From contig JBBQCW010000017.1 of assembly GCA_038319025.1 (NCBI GenBank), positions 6,698-70,697 of the forward strand: a stretch of 64,000 bases of DNA. The letters run 5' to 3'. The notes beneath the pieces are model-generated. The model made no database searches. It was not told the DNA's origin and saw only the letters and a program-made list of their open reading frames with translations. The position numbers and the translations under genes are program-made. This document shows, one piece after another, positions 25,704-33,294 of the stretch. The stretch comes from JBBQCW01 sp038319025. Its GTDB lineage: Bacteria > Actinomycetota > Thermoleophilia > Solirubrobacterales > Solirubrobacteraceae. How positions within the stretch are numbered: position 1 is the first letter of the stretch; every line of letters begins with the position of its first letter.

Positions 25704-25800
25704 CGGACGGTTTCCTCCTGGATGGGATTGCAGCAGTGCGATACGTATATCGCGCCCGACGGATGGTCGCCTAAATTTGTGCTCAAGATGACGGCGGGCG

Positions 25801-26571
25801 TCAGACCGGGTTCGGAATGTCGATCCAGACGTGATCGATGCTGAACTCGGCGGCGAGGCGGTCGCCGAGCGCGCGGACGCCGAAAGTCTCGGTGGCGTGG
25901 TGGCCGGCGCCGAAGCAGTGGATGCTGAGTTCACGGGCGAGCGCTGTCGTGCGCTCAGCGACCTCGCCTGTGATGAAGGCATCGCAGCCCAGGTCGGCGG
26001 CATGCTCAAGGTCATCCGCGGCGGCGCCGGAGACGATGCCGACACGGCGGATCAGGTCAGGGCCGCCGGGGAGATGCAGTGGTACGCGGCCCCCGGTGGC
26101 CCGCGTGATACGGCGGGCCAGTTCATCGGGGCTCAGCCCGTCACGGTCGATATCGGCGACCACGCCGAGCGGCTGACCTTCGTGCTCAAAGCCGGGCACG
26201 GTGGCCCGCGCACCCAGCGCATCGGCGAGCAGCGCGTTATTGCCCAGCTGCGGATGGCCGTCCAACGGCAGGTGGTACTGGGCCAGAGCCAGGCCATGCG
26301 CGAACAGCAGCTTCAGGCGGGTGGCGGTGACGCGATCCAGGCCTGCGGGACCTGATCCCCAGAACAGGCCGTGATGGACGAGCACGAGGTCCGCTCCGCT
26401 CTCCGCAGCCGCCTCGAAAAGGGCGGCATGGGCGGACACGCCGGTGACCACCGTGGAGATCGTCGCGGGCCCGGGCACCTGCAGGCCGTTCGGCCCGTAG
26501 TCGGCGTACGCCGAGGCTTCGAGCAGTTCGTCGCAGAAGGCGATGAGATCCACGGTGGGAACGGAGGCCAT
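25801..26571 (-). CDS. Nif3-like dinuclear metal-centre protein
   Basis: 256 residues, Nif3/DUF34 (formerly GTP cyclohydrolase I type 2) family. Metal ligands are visible: His-His in LVLVHHGLFWGSG and the C-terminal HCFGAGHHATETFGVRAL. YGPNGLQVPG is the usual N-terminal motif. The biochemical role of the family is not settled. The ATG at 26571 is chosen because the gene would otherwise overlap the divergent small ORF at 26593. Confidence 0.88.
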   Translation of the reverse strand: MASVPTVDLIAFCDELLEASAYADYGPNGLQVPGPATISTVVTGVSAHAALFEAAAESGADLVLVHHGLFWGSGPAGLDRVTATRLKLLFAHGLALAQYHLPLDGHPQLGNNALLADALGARATVPGFEHEGQPLGVVADIDRDGLSPDELARRITRATGGRVPLHLPGGPDLIRRVGIVSGAAADDLEHAADLGCDAFITGEVAERTTALARELSIHCFGAGHHATETFGVRALGDRLAAEFSIDHVWIDIPNPV

Positions 26572-26579
26572 CGTGCGGG

Positions 26580-26585
26580 TAGCAT
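26580..26585 (+). promoter_or_regulatory. -10 element of 79-residue gene
   Basis: TAGCAT lies 7 nt before the GTG at 26593, in a space of only 21 nt between two divergent starts. It suggests a leaderless mRNA with its promoter partly inside the 5' end of the nif3-like gene. Confidence 0.45.
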
Positions 26586-26592
26586 CGCATCC

Positions 26593-26832
26593 GTGGCCGA
26601 CCGCGACTTCCTGGACACACTGACCGACACGAGCCTGTATTCGATCGGCGCGTACTTCACCGATGCCCACCCCGATCTGGTCGATGACGTGATTCGCCAG
26701 AGCGAGGAGATCGAGCGCGACGGTCTCACCACGTGGGCCGAGACGCAGCACTCCACGGTCGAGCAGACCTACCAGACCCTGATGACCGGGCTGGCCGTGC
26801 GCTATTACAACGCGGTCGCCGGCTCAGCCTGA
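26593..26832 (+). CDS. Small acidic protein, function unknown
   Basis: 79 residues from GTG at 26593: DFLDTLTDTSLYSIGAYF at the start and VRYYNAVAGSA at the end. It is predicted largely helical and acidic, with no signal peptide, cysteine pair or recognised family. The adjacent nif3-like gene is divergent, and tRNA-Pro follows 18 nt later. Codon use matches the neighbours, which supports a real gene. Confidence 0.6.
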   Translation: MADRDFLDTLTDTSLYSIGAYFTDAHPDLVDDVIRQSEEIERDGLTTWAETQHSTVEQTYQTLMTGLAVRYYNAVAGSA

Positions 26833-26850
26833 GATACTTCCTGACCTCAT

Positions 26851-26924
26851 CGGGGCGTGGCGCAGCCTGGTAGCGCGCTCCGTTCGGGTCGGAGAGGTCC
26901 CGAGTTCGAATCTCGGCGCCCCGA
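26851..26924 (+). tRNA. tRNA-Pro (anticodon CGG)
   Basis: 74-nt cloverleaf. The acceptor CGGGGCG pairs with CGCCCCG, discriminator A, CCA not encoded. The D arm is GCGC-AGCCTGGTA-GCGC, the anticodon arm CTCCG-TTCGGGT-CGGAG gives CGG, and the T arm is CCGAG-TTCGAAT-CTCGG. All stems pair perfectly. Confidence 0.97.
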
Positions 26925-26939
26925 TTAGAACCGAACGAA

Positions 26940-26966
26940 GGCGAACGGCACCCGATGCCGTTCGCC
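26940..26966 (+). terminator. Hairpin downstream of tRNA-Pro
   Basis: GGCGAACGGCA and TGCCGTTCGCC form a perfect 11-bp stem around a CCCGA loop, 15 nt after the tRNA. No T-run follows. The remaining 138 nt before the phosphatase gene hold no recognised element. Confidence 0.65.
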
Positions 26967-27104
26967 CGAGTTTGGTGCGCATAGGCCGCACACCCCAGCG
27001 GCCCGCGACTCTCGCGACGCACCACTCATCCAACCGCTTCGGCTCAGAAGAGCGGGTAGCGTTGCTGTTCGGGTGAATGTTCTCGTTCGATCAACTGTCG
27101 GTGC

Positions 27105-28817
27105 ATGAAGCTTCGCGGTCGTGTCGCGTGGTGGTGGCCGGGGGCCTTGATCGCCCTGGCTGTGCTCGTGCTGCTCACGACTGCCGCCCTTCTTTTGGCA
27201 GATCAGGCGTTGACGAGGCAGGCAAATCGACGCGCTGAGGTGACCGCGTCCCTGGCCGCGCGCGTCGTTTCCGAGCAGACCAAGCGCTTGATCGAAGCGG
27301 TAAATCAGGCGAGCGTCTCGCTCAGCGCCGTCAAGGTCGGGCCAGGGGACCAGCTAAGTGTCGACGGCCGCCGGACTATTCGACGGACGCTGACCGCATT
27401 GGACGCAGTCTCCGGGGTGGACTTTGCGTTCCTCGTCGATCCTGCGGCGCGGGTGCTGGCGCTCAGTCCCTCCGATCCGAAGGTGCTCGGCCTTCGGTTC
27501 ACGAATCGCGACTGGTATCGCGGGGTTCAACGCAGGTCGCCGTACGTCTCCAGCGCGTACAGGAGCGCCGCTTTCAACCGCCCTCGCGTGAGCGCTGTCG
27601 CTGCTCGGGTCGGAACGCAAACACGTCCGATCGGGTACGTCGTCGTGACGCAAGGCCGGGCCTTGCAGGTGTTGGTCGACCAGCTGTCGGCCAAACAAAG
27701 GATCGACGTCACCGTCACCGATCAGCGCCACATGATCGTCGCCAGCTCCGGGGATCGCACGCAACGGCTCGTGCGAAATCCGGACACTCAAGCGTCGCTT
27801 ACGCGGAGTGCGCCAGGGTCGGATGAGCTCCACGCGTACGCCCAGGTTGAAGGAACTGGCTGGGTGACGACCGCACGGGTCAGTCGAGGTGAGGCATACG
27901 CAGGTCTGGCGTCGGTCCGCGCAGTCATCATCGGCTTAGCGGTGCTAGGCGCTGCCACGCTTGCGCTTCTGCTCGCGGCGCTCGTCTCTATCCGGGAACG
28001 ACGGCGTCGGCAGGACTTGCACGAGCAGCTCGCGCACAGTCTTCTGCCCAGGTTTCCGGTGGACGATGAGCGCCTGAGGATTCGCTCGCTCTACCGACCG
28101 GGGGAGCAGCGCGTTCTGCTGGGCGGCGACTTCATGGATGCGATCCGGCTCGACGACGGGACAATCTCGGTGATCGTCGGCGACGTCTGCGGGCACGGGC
28201 CCGGCGCCGTCGGCCTGGCCAATGCTGTTCGCCACGCTTGGCGAACCATGAAGCTCGCCGAGATCGAGGGGACAAAGTTGGCTCGGACACTGCATCGGAC
28301 TGTCGTGGAGGAAGTCGAAGACGACTGTCGTTTTGTCACGGCGCTCATGCTCCGGTTTCCACCTGACGGGTCGTCCGTCTTCATAGTGTCTGCGGGACAC
28401 CCGGCGCCACTGCTCTTCGTCGAAACAGGGCAGGTTCCCATCGAAGTTGAGAACGGGCCGGCTTTCGGACTCCCGGCGGCTTCTCCGACATGGTCAGAGA
28501 CCCGCATCGAGCTGGAAGGAAACTGGTCGTTGCTCGCGTTCACGGACGGCATATTCGAGGGTCGGGCAGGCCAGGGCCAAAGTGAGCGCTACGGGGTGGA
28601 CCGGCTCGCGCAGAGCGTCGTACTCCGTCGCACTGCTGACGGTGATGAGCCGTTGCTTCAAGCCGTTCTCGACGAAGCCGAACTGGCCCACGGGGGGCCG
28701 CTGCCGGACGATGTCGCGATGGTTCTGGTGACCCCGTCAGAAACCCCCGATCGACAGCCCGCCACGGTCGCAAGCTCGGTAAACCTTCGCGAGGAGGCGC
28801 GGTTGAGCCTCGACTAG
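27105..28817 (+). CDS. Membrane PP2C/SpoIIE-type serine phosphatase with Cache sensor (RsbU-like)
   Basis: 570 residues. A first membrane helix (LIALAVLVLLTTAALLLADQ) is followed by an extracytoplasmic double-Cache-like sensor of about 220 residues (VDPAARVLALSPSDPKVLGL, NRDWYRGVQ, GYVVVTQ), then a second helix (VIIGLAVLGAATLALLLAAL) and a cytosolic SpoIIE phosphatase domain. Metal-binding aspartates lie in LLGGDFMDAI, VGDVCGHGPGA and LPDDVAMVLV. By analogy with RsbU/RsbP it should dephosphorylate the STAS protein at 30455 in response to an outside signal. The 3' end overlaps the convergent anti-sigma gene by 4 bp. Confidence 0.9.
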   Translation: MKLRGRVAWWWPGALIALAVLVLLTTAALLLADQALTRQANRRAEVTASLAARVVSEQTKRLIEAVNQASVSLSAVKVGPGDQLSVDGRRTIRRTLTALDAVSGVDFAFLVDPAARVLALSPSDPKVLGLRFTNRDWYRGVQRRSPYVSSAYRSAAFNRPRVSAVAARVGTQTRPIGYVVVTQGRALQVLVDQLSAKQRIDVTVTDQRHMIVASSGDRTQRLVRNPDTQASLTRSAPGSDELHAYAQVEGTGWVTTARVSRGEAYAGLASVRAVIIGLAVLGAATLALLLAALVSIRERRRRQDLHEQLAHSLLPRFPVDDERLRIRSLYRPGEQRVLLGGDFMDAIRLDDGTISVIVGDVCGHGPGAVGLANAVRHAWRTMKLAEIEGTKLARTLHRTVVEEVEDDCRFVTALMLRFPPDGSSVFIVSAGHPAPLLFVETGQVPIEVENGPAFGLPAASPTWSETRIELEGNWSLLAFTDGIFEGRAGQGQSERYGVDRLAQSVVLRRTADGDEPLLQAVLDEAELAHGGPLPDDVAMVLVTPSETPDRQPATVASSVNLREEARLSLD

Positions 28818-29209
28818 CCGTCGACCCCTAGGACGAAAGTCATCCGCACCGCGGCCGCGCGATCTCCGCCTTCGCGGACCTCGAAACGATCCGAGACCGT
28901 ACTGATGATCGGTAACCCCAATCCCAGCCCCGGGGAGTCCGGTCGGGGCACAACGCCCGGACCGCGATCGCTCGCGGTGACATGCAGCAGGTGGCCATCC
29001 ACGCTCGCGTTGATCTCCATGAGTCCCACCGGGCGACCTTCGTAGGCGTGCATGACCACGTTCGTGCACGCTTCGCTGACCGCCAAGCGGAGGTCGGCTT
29101 GTTGCTGCGCATCCAACCCGAGGGCATCGCCTAGACCGGTCATGACCTGCCGAACAACCGCCACGTTCCTTGGCAGAGCAGCAAGGGAGAGTTCGACGTC
29201 AGGCATCAT
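28814..29209 (-). CDS. Anti-sigma factor / serine kinase, RsbW-like (copy A)
   Basis: 131 residues, a single GHKL ATPase domain of the RsbW/SpoIIAB group. N box LRLAVSEACTNVVMHAYEG, G1 box ASDRGPGVVP and G2 box GLGLGLPIIS are all intact, so ATP binding is expected. Such proteins bind a sigma factor and phosphorylate its STAS antagonist. GTG-ATG-ATG offers three starts; the first ATG is used. It converges on the phosphatase gene, and a STAS gene and sigma gene lie 1.3-2 kb away. Confidence 0.85.
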   Translation of the reverse strand: MMPDVELSLAALPRNVAVVRQVMTGLGDALGLDAQQQADLRLAVSEACTNVVMHAYEGRPVGLMEINASVDGHLLHVTASDRGPGVVPRPDSPGLGLGLPIISTVSDRFEVREGGDRAAAVRMTFVLGVDG

Positions 29210-29254
29210 CACGGTTACGGGGAGGGCAGTATTCCATTCGGATCTGAACAGCGG

Positions 29255-29839
29255 TCAGTGTGAGCGCTTCCCCGACACGGCACCAACTGGGTGACGACCC
29301 TCAGCAAACTCTTCCACGATCTTGGCGTTGAATGCCGGGAGATCATCCGGATTGCGGCTGGACACCAGCCCTTGGTCTACGACTACCTCCTCGTCGACCC
29401 ACGTGCCGCCGGCGTTACGAATGTCGGTCTGCAGCGACGGCCAGGTGGTGAGGGTTCGGTCGCGCACCAGATCGGCTTCCACGAGTGTCCAAGCCCCGTG
29501 GCAGATCACGCCGACCGGGGTGCCGGCCGCGAATATGTCCTGTACGAAGCGGATCGCGCGCGGATCAGTCCGCAACGCGTCCGGATTCGCAACCCCTCCC
29601 GGGAGCACCAACCCGTCAAAGTCCTCGGCGCGAGCTTCAGTCAACGCGCGGTCGACGGGAAACGTGTTGGCCTTGTCGAGGTGGTTGAACGTCTGGACGG
29701 TGCCGGCCTCTGGGGCGATCAGCACCGTGGTCGCGCCGGCCTCATCCGCCGCCCGCCGCGGCTCGGTGAGCTCACGGTCCTCGATGCCTTCCTGCGCGAC
29801 GAGAAAGGCGATGGTCTTGCCGTGCAGTTCATTGGCCAT
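29255..29839 (-). CDS. PfpI/DJ-1 family protein (YhbO/protease I type)
   Basis: 194 residues, DJ-1/PfpI fold. The nucleophilic Cys113 lies in VGVICHGAW with Glu in the elbow upstream, and KTIAFLVAQEGIEDREL is the conserved first strand. DJ-1-type proteins are linked to stress protection, described as proteases, chaperones or deglycases. AAGGAG precedes the ATG, and a SigB-like promoter lies at 29871-29896, which makes it a probable effector of the adjacent sigma system. Confidence 0.88.
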   Translation of the reverse strand: MANELHGKTIAFLVAQEGIEDRELTEPRRAADEAGATTVLIAPEAGTVQTFNHLDKANTFPVDRALTEARAEDFDGLVLPGGVANPDALRTDPRAIRFVQDIFAAGTPVGVICHGAWTLVEADLVRDRTLTTWPSLQTDIRNAGGTWVDEEVVVDQGLVSSRNPDDLPAFNAKIVEEFAEGRHPVGAVSGKRSH

Positions 29840-29870
29840 GTCTGCGCTCCTTGGTCGGGTTGCCCCAGCG

Positions 29871-29896
29871 ATACCACTGAACCGTGCGGTTCAAAC
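29871..29896 (-). promoter_or_regulatory. SigB/SigF-type promoter of pfpI-like gene, with overlapping palindrome
   Basis: Minus strand GTTT, then 15 nt, then GTGGTAT, close to the GTTT-N15-GGGTAT pattern of SigB/SigF promoters. It ends 31 nt before the start. A perfect 16-bp palindrome TGAACCG-TG-CGGTTCA (29878-29893) fills the spacer and could be an operator. Confidence 0.6.
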
Positions 29897-29969
29897 TCGG
29901 GCGGGAGCACGACCAACTCCTCCGGGGACCTGCGAGACACCCTCAAAAAGCGAAACTCTCGCGAATGTC

Positions 29970-29994
29970 GTTAGGCAAGGGGCAGATCGGGCAT
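29970..29994 (+). promoter_or_regulatory. Weak SigB-like promoter before second anti-sigma gene
   Basis: GTTA-N15-GGGCAT, with one mismatch in each box from the GTTT/GGGTAT pattern, ends 9 nt before the ATG at 30004. The position suits a leaderless, self-regulated anti-sigma gene, but the match is imperfect. Confidence 0.3.
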
Positions 29995-30003
29995 AACGGA
30001 CCC

Positions 30004-30429
30004 ATGACCGGGATCCCGACGATCGCAAGCAGTATGCAACTCGTCATGCCATCGACCCCACAGAGCGTGCCCCAAGCTCGCCGAGTGGTCGATGCGCTCC
30101 TCGGTCAGGGTTTTCGGCAGGAGGATCACGACCGCATCGCGCTCGCGGTCAGCGAGGCGTGCACGAACGTCGTGCTGCATGCGTATCGCGACTGCGCCAT
30201 CGGGGTAATCGCCCTCAAGGCCTCTACATCACCATCACGCGTGACCATCAGGATCACCGACACTGGTTTGGGGGTCGTGCCTCGTCTGGAGTCGCCCGGC
30301 GCGGGCTTCGGCATCATGCTGATGCGGCGTCTGAGCGACGAGATGCACCTTGAGCGCTCCCACGAGTCCACCGTGGTCGAGATGACGTTCATCACCGACC
30401 AATCCGAGCGAGAGTGCGCGACGGTCTGA
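30004..30429 (+). CDS. Anti-sigma factor / serine kinase, RsbW-like (copy B)
   Basis: 141 residues, GHKL ATPase domain. N box IALAVSEACTNVVLHAYRD, G1 box ITDTGLGVVPR and G2 box GAGFGIMLMRRLSD are present. It is a clear paralogue of copy A at 28814. The ATG at 30004 is used; longer in-frame starts add 40 non-homologous residues. It converges on the STAS gene with a 25-nt gap, and the sigma gene follows the STAS gene, so copy B is the more likely direct partner. Confidence 0.85.
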   Translation: MTGIPTIASSMQLVMPSTPQSVPQARRVVDALLGQGFRQEDHDRIALAVSEACTNVVLHAYRDCAIGVIALKASTSPSRVTIRITDTGLGVVPRLESPGAGFGIMLMRRLSDEMHLERSHESTVVEMTFITDQSERECATV

Positions 30430-30454
30430 CGCCTTCAGCCGGCCGACCGATCGG

Positions 30455-30793
30455 TTAGCTGGTGGGGGCCTCATTGCGGTAGCGGAACTGATCCGCAAGG
30501 CCCACCAGCGCAAAAACGCGTCGCACCTCTGGTGAGCCGCGGCTGATCGTGAAGGCGTGCTCGGCGCGTACGGCCATCACCTGCGACTGAAGCAGGACGC
30601 GAATCCCGCTCGAGTCGATGAACGCGAGCGAATCCAAGTCGACGGAGACATCAGATCCAGCGTTCAAATGGCGCTTCACACTCTGTTCCACATCGGCGGC
30701 TGACGCAATGTCCAGTTCGCCGTGCAGCTCCAGCACCACGACGCCCTGCTCGGTCCGTTCGCGGATCTCAAGTTCGAAAGGCGTTGGGGTCAT
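30455..30793 (-). CDS. STAS-domain anti-sigma factor antagonist (RsbV-like)
   Basis: 112 residues, one STAS domain. VVVLELHGELDIASAADVE is the first half, and FIDSSGIRVLLQSQ holds the conserved phosphorylatable serine (Ser62, alternatively Ser61). When dephosphorylated by a RsbU-like phosphatase it should bind the anti-sigma kinase and free the sigma factor. It is divergent from the sigma gene across 137 nt and convergent with anti-sigma copy B. Confidence 0.88.
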   Translation of the reverse strand: MTPTPFELEIRERTEQGVVVLELHGELDIASAADVEQSVKRHLNAGSDVSVDLDSLAFIDSSGIRVLLQSQVMAVRAEHAFTISRGSPEVRRVFALVGLADQFRYRNEAPTS

Positions 30794-30854
30794 AGCATTC
30801 GGGAGAGCAGCGGGGGGCCGCTCGCGCGGAACAATAGCGACCTCATTGCACCAC

Positions 30855-30879
30855 GTTTATCGCCCGTTGTTGCGGGGCA
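30855..30879 (+). promoter_or_regulatory. Possible autoregulatory SigB-like promoter of sigma gene
   Basis: GTTT-N15-GGGGCA in the gap between STAS and sigma genes. The -35 is perfect and the -10 is only partial (GGGGCA for GGGTAT). Autoregulation of SigB-type genes is common in the family. Confidence 0.3.
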
Positions 30880-30930
30880 GCATGGCGGCGAGCCCAGTTC
30901 ACCGCCACCGATCGAGCGAAAGATGTGGTC

Positions 30931-31710
30931 ATGAGTGCTCTTGTCGAATCTCACGCGACCGTCAACCGCCGCACCCGCCTCAGCGCTGCACAGGAGAGGG
31001 ATCTGGTGCACCGGTGGCAACACGGAGGTGACCGGGATGCACGAGACACCCTCGTTGAGTGCACGCTCCCGCTGGTGCGCCACATCGCCCGTTCCTACGC
31101 CGACCGAGGCGAGTCGCTCGAGGATCTGATCCAGGTCGGTTCGATCGGGCTGGTACTGGCTATCGACCGATTCGACCTTGACCGCGGGCTGCGCCTCAGC
31201 ACGTTCGCCGCCCCGACGATTTCCGGTGAGATCAAGCGTCATTTCCGCGATCGCACCTGGTCGGTGCGTACGCCACGAAGCCTCAAGGAGGCCTACGCGG
31301 TCCTACGTCTCGCCCGTGAGCGGTTCACGGATGAGCACGGCCGGTCCCCGAATGTGGCCGAGCTCGTTGACCTGACCCAGTACAGCGAGTCAGAGGTGCT
31401 CGACGCCCTCGACGCGGGGCGGAATTACGTTGCCGCATCGCTCGACGCGCCCGTGGTCGGCGACCTCGGCGCTCGCGCCGTCATCGATGGTGTGGCAGCG
31501 CACGATGAGAGCTTTGATCGGGCCGATGACCGCATGTTCGTCGAGGCCGGCTTGATGAGCCTCCCGATCCGCGAGCGGCGCGTGCTGCTCATGCGATTTT
31601 CCGAAGGGCTGACGCAAAGTGAGATCGCCGAGCGCGTAGGCCTTTCGCAGATGCACATATCGCGACTTCTGACCTCGTCGCTGCGCACACTCCGGGGCGA
31701 ACTCGCCTGA
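30931..31710 (+). CDS. RNA polymerase sigma factor, SigB/SigF/SigG group
   Basis: 259 residues. Region 2 (LVRHIARSYADRGESLEDLI, then QVGSIGLVLAIDRFD and LRLSTFAAPTISGEIKRHF) is typical of the B/F/G group, region 3 begins at VRTPRSLKEAYAVL, and region 4 ends with GLTQSEIAERVGLSQMHISR, the -35-binding helix-turn-helix. ATG at 30931 chosen; a GTG 6 nt earlier is possible. With the surrounding phosphatase, kinases and STAS protein it forms a complete partner-switching system. It is strongly similar to the second sigma factor at 43004. Confidence 0.92.
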   Translation: MSALVESHATVNRRTRLSAAQERDLVHRWQHGGDRDARDTLVECTLPLVRHIARSYADRGESLEDLIQVGSIGLVLAIDRFDLDRGLRLSTFAAPTISGEIKRHFRDRTWSVRTPRSLKEAYAVLRLARERFTDEHGRSPNVAELVDLTQYSESEVLDALDAGRNYVAASLDAPVVGDLGARAVIDGVAAHDESFDRADDRMFVEAGLMSLPIRERRVLLMRFSEGLTQSEIAERVGLSQMHISRLLTSSLRTLRGELA

Positions 31711-31761
31711 ACGGACGAGGGCAGTACCGAGTCCGTGAGATACTGAGCTCTGTGGCTGTCG

Positions 31762-32166
31762 ATGCTTGAGAAGAGCACAGCGGAGACAGAAGAAACGATG
31801 CATCTGGTCGTGATGGCGGGGGTGCTTGCGGGTCCGGTGCTTTCGCGTCTGATCGGCATCGCAGCTGCCCGGGCAGACCTGCCCGTAGATCGCATCGAAG
31901 ACGCTCTGAACATCGCCGGCGCGATAGCACTCCAAGTTCCAAACCATTTGGTTGAGGAGTCCAAGTCGTCGTTACGCGTCACCGTTTCCAGCGCATGTCG
32001 ACGCCTGGAAGTCGAAGTGGAGGCGCTACGGCCCGGCGGCGCAGCTGCGCTGCTCGCCGAGATCGGGCTCGGCAACTCGCATGACGCGATCGCGCGGGTG
32101 GCCACCACCACCCGAGTCACGATGGATGCGCGCGGTGAGCGGCTTCATATCGTGGTCGACGCCTGA
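31762..32166 (+). CDS. Degenerate RsbW-like ATPase-fold protein
   Basis: 134 residues, 51 nt after the sigma gene and probably in its operon. The order of segments follows the RsbW domain: RADLPVDRIEDALNIAGAI aligns by eye with the N-box helix, LRVTVSSACRRLEVEVEALR with the next strand pair, and PGGAAALLAEIG with the G1/lid area. The catalytic Glu-Asn of the N box and the glycine-rich G2 loop are missing, so it should not bind ATP as RsbW does. It may bind sigma or STAS partners passively. The assignment is my own by-eye comparison. Confidence 0.6.
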   Translation: MLEKSTAETEETMHLVVMAGVLAGPVLSRLIGIAAARADLPVDRIEDALNIAGAIALQVPNHLVEESKSSLRVTVSSACRRLEVEVEALRPGGAAALLAEIGLGNSHDAIARVATTTRVTMDARGERLHIVVDA

Positions 32167-32212
32167 GCTGCTTGTGGTCGGCGGAACGCTGGCCGGCCCG
32201 CGCACCCACCGA

Positions 32213-32887
32213 TCAAGCAGTTACGAGTGCTGACCGCCGGGCTTTGCACAGGTGGGCGCCGAGATCTTCGAGCGTGGCGAACACGCGATGTGCCCCGGCC
32301 TTCAGGAGGTTTCCTTCGCTGATGCCGCCGGTCAGGACGCCAAGTGAGGGGATCTCGGCCACTGCGGCGGCCTCGCAGTCCCAGGTTGTGTCGCCGACCA
32401 TGACGGCCGAGCGGGTGCCGGCCTTGCGCAGCGCAACCTCAAGCAGGTCCGGATGCGGCTTGGTCGCATCAACGTCAGCCGAGGTTGTCCATGCACGGAC
32501 GAGGTGACCAGCGTCCAAAAGGCGAACGTAGCGCTCCATCTCCCAAGCGCTGGCGCCGCTCGTCAAGATGACCGTCAAGCCGGTCCGGGACAGGTCTTGC
32601 AGCAGGGTGCGGGCGCCGGGCAGCGCGGTGACGTCGTCGATCAGTTCCCGATATATCGCCTCTTCGCGTTCGCGGATGGCTTGGCCGGCACGCTCTTCGA
32701 CATCGGCGCCGCAGATCGCGGCCACGAGGCGGTCGCCTCCCATGCCGAGGTGCCGATGAACTTGCCACAAAGGAACGGTTTGTCCGCGTGCACGCAGCGC
32801 CTGGTCCCAGGCGATGACGTGCTGGTAGCTGGAGTCGACCAGCGTGCCGTCGACGTCCAGCAAAACGGTTTCAACGGATCCAGCCAT
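32213..32887 (-). CDS. HAD-superfamily phosphatase
   Basis: 224 residues from the ATG at 32887. HAD motif I is LLDVDGTLVDSSYQH, motif II the Thr-Ser in VILTSGAS, motif III the Lys in DATKPHPD, and motif IV VGDTTWDCEAAA. The alpha-helical cap between residues 15 and 85 places it with the phosphoglycolate phosphatase-like group. The substrate is unknown. A SigB-like promoter is 10 nt upstream, so it probably belongs to the stress regulon. Confidence 0.85.
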   Translation of the reverse strand: MAGSVETVLLDVDGTLVDSSYQHVIAWDQALRARGQTVPLWQVHRHLGMGGDRLVAAICGADVEERAGQAIREREEAIYRELIDDVTALPGARTLLQDLSRTGLTVILTSGASAWEMERYVRLLDAGHLVRAWTTSADVDATKPHPDLLEVALRKAGTRSAVMVGDTTWDCEAAAVAEIPSLGVLTGGISEGNLLKAGAHRVFATLEDLGAHLCKARRSALVTA

Positions 32888-32897
32888 GCCGATGTGA

Positions 32898-32922
32898 GTA
32901 CCCAGCGCAGGAACTGATGAAC
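32898..32922 (-). promoter_or_regulatory. SigB-type promoter of HAD phosphatase gene
   Basis: Minus strand GTTC-N15-GGGTAC, one mismatch in the -35. It ends 10 nt before the ATG, giving a very short or absent leader. Confidence 0.5.
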
Positions 32923-32989
32923 CCTGGATCGACTGCCGCGCGAGCAGGGACGCCATGCTCGCGGCGACGCTCCACTCCGACGGTCGCCG

Positions 32990-33091
32990 TTACAGCAGCC
33001 GAAGAACGATGATCACGAGAATGACGATCACGAGCAGGCCGATGATCCCGTAACCGGTTCCGGCAATGGCCAACATCGCTGCAGCTGACAT
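32990..33091 (-). CDS. 33-residue single-pass membrane peptide
   Basis: ATG at 33089-33091 to TAA at 32990-32992. A short N-terminus MSAAAMLAIAGTG is followed by a very hydrophobic helix rich in Ile, Leu and Val (GLLVIVILVIIVL) and ends RLL. GGAG lies 6-9 nt before the start. A clean SigB-type promoter (GTTT-N15-GGGTAC) is found 47 nt upstream, which argues for a real stress-induced gene. It resembles other bacterial small hydrophobic stress peptides in size and composition, but no family is claimed. Confidence 0.7.
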   Translation of the reverse strand: MSAAAMLAIAGTGYGIIGLLVIVILVIIVLRLL

Positions 33092-33137
33092 GTCATCTCC
33101 TTCGGTTGTCCCGCTCGGCGAGCGCGTTGGCCACTCG

Positions 33138-33162
33138 GTACCCGTTCGAGCATGCCGGAAAC
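33138..33162 (-). promoter_or_regulatory. SigB-type promoter of 33-residue membrane peptide
   Basis: Minus strand GTTT-N15-GGGTAC, the best match in the window. Transcription would start near 33131, leaving a leader of about 40 nt with GGAG before the start. Confidence 0.65.
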
Positions 33163-33294
33163 CGTTTCTTCGTCTCGCGCGCCGAGCCGCGTCGCCCGGT
33201 TCGCCGCTGCCTACGAGGACATGCTCGCCGCGATCGCCGAGAACCAGAAGCGACGGTCGTGAGCGTGGCGGGCCGCGCAGCCGTAGGTCGGAGC

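Noticed and set aside
26925..27104. Possible SigB-type promoter (GGGTAG near 27055) before the phosphatase gene
   Set aside because: No GTTT-like -35 at 14-17 nt upstream.
33152..33262. 36-codon plus-strand ORF before the SDR gene
   Set aside because: No ribosome binding site or leaderless promoter, and it overlaps the SigB-type promoter of the divergent membrane peptide; could be real but not supported.
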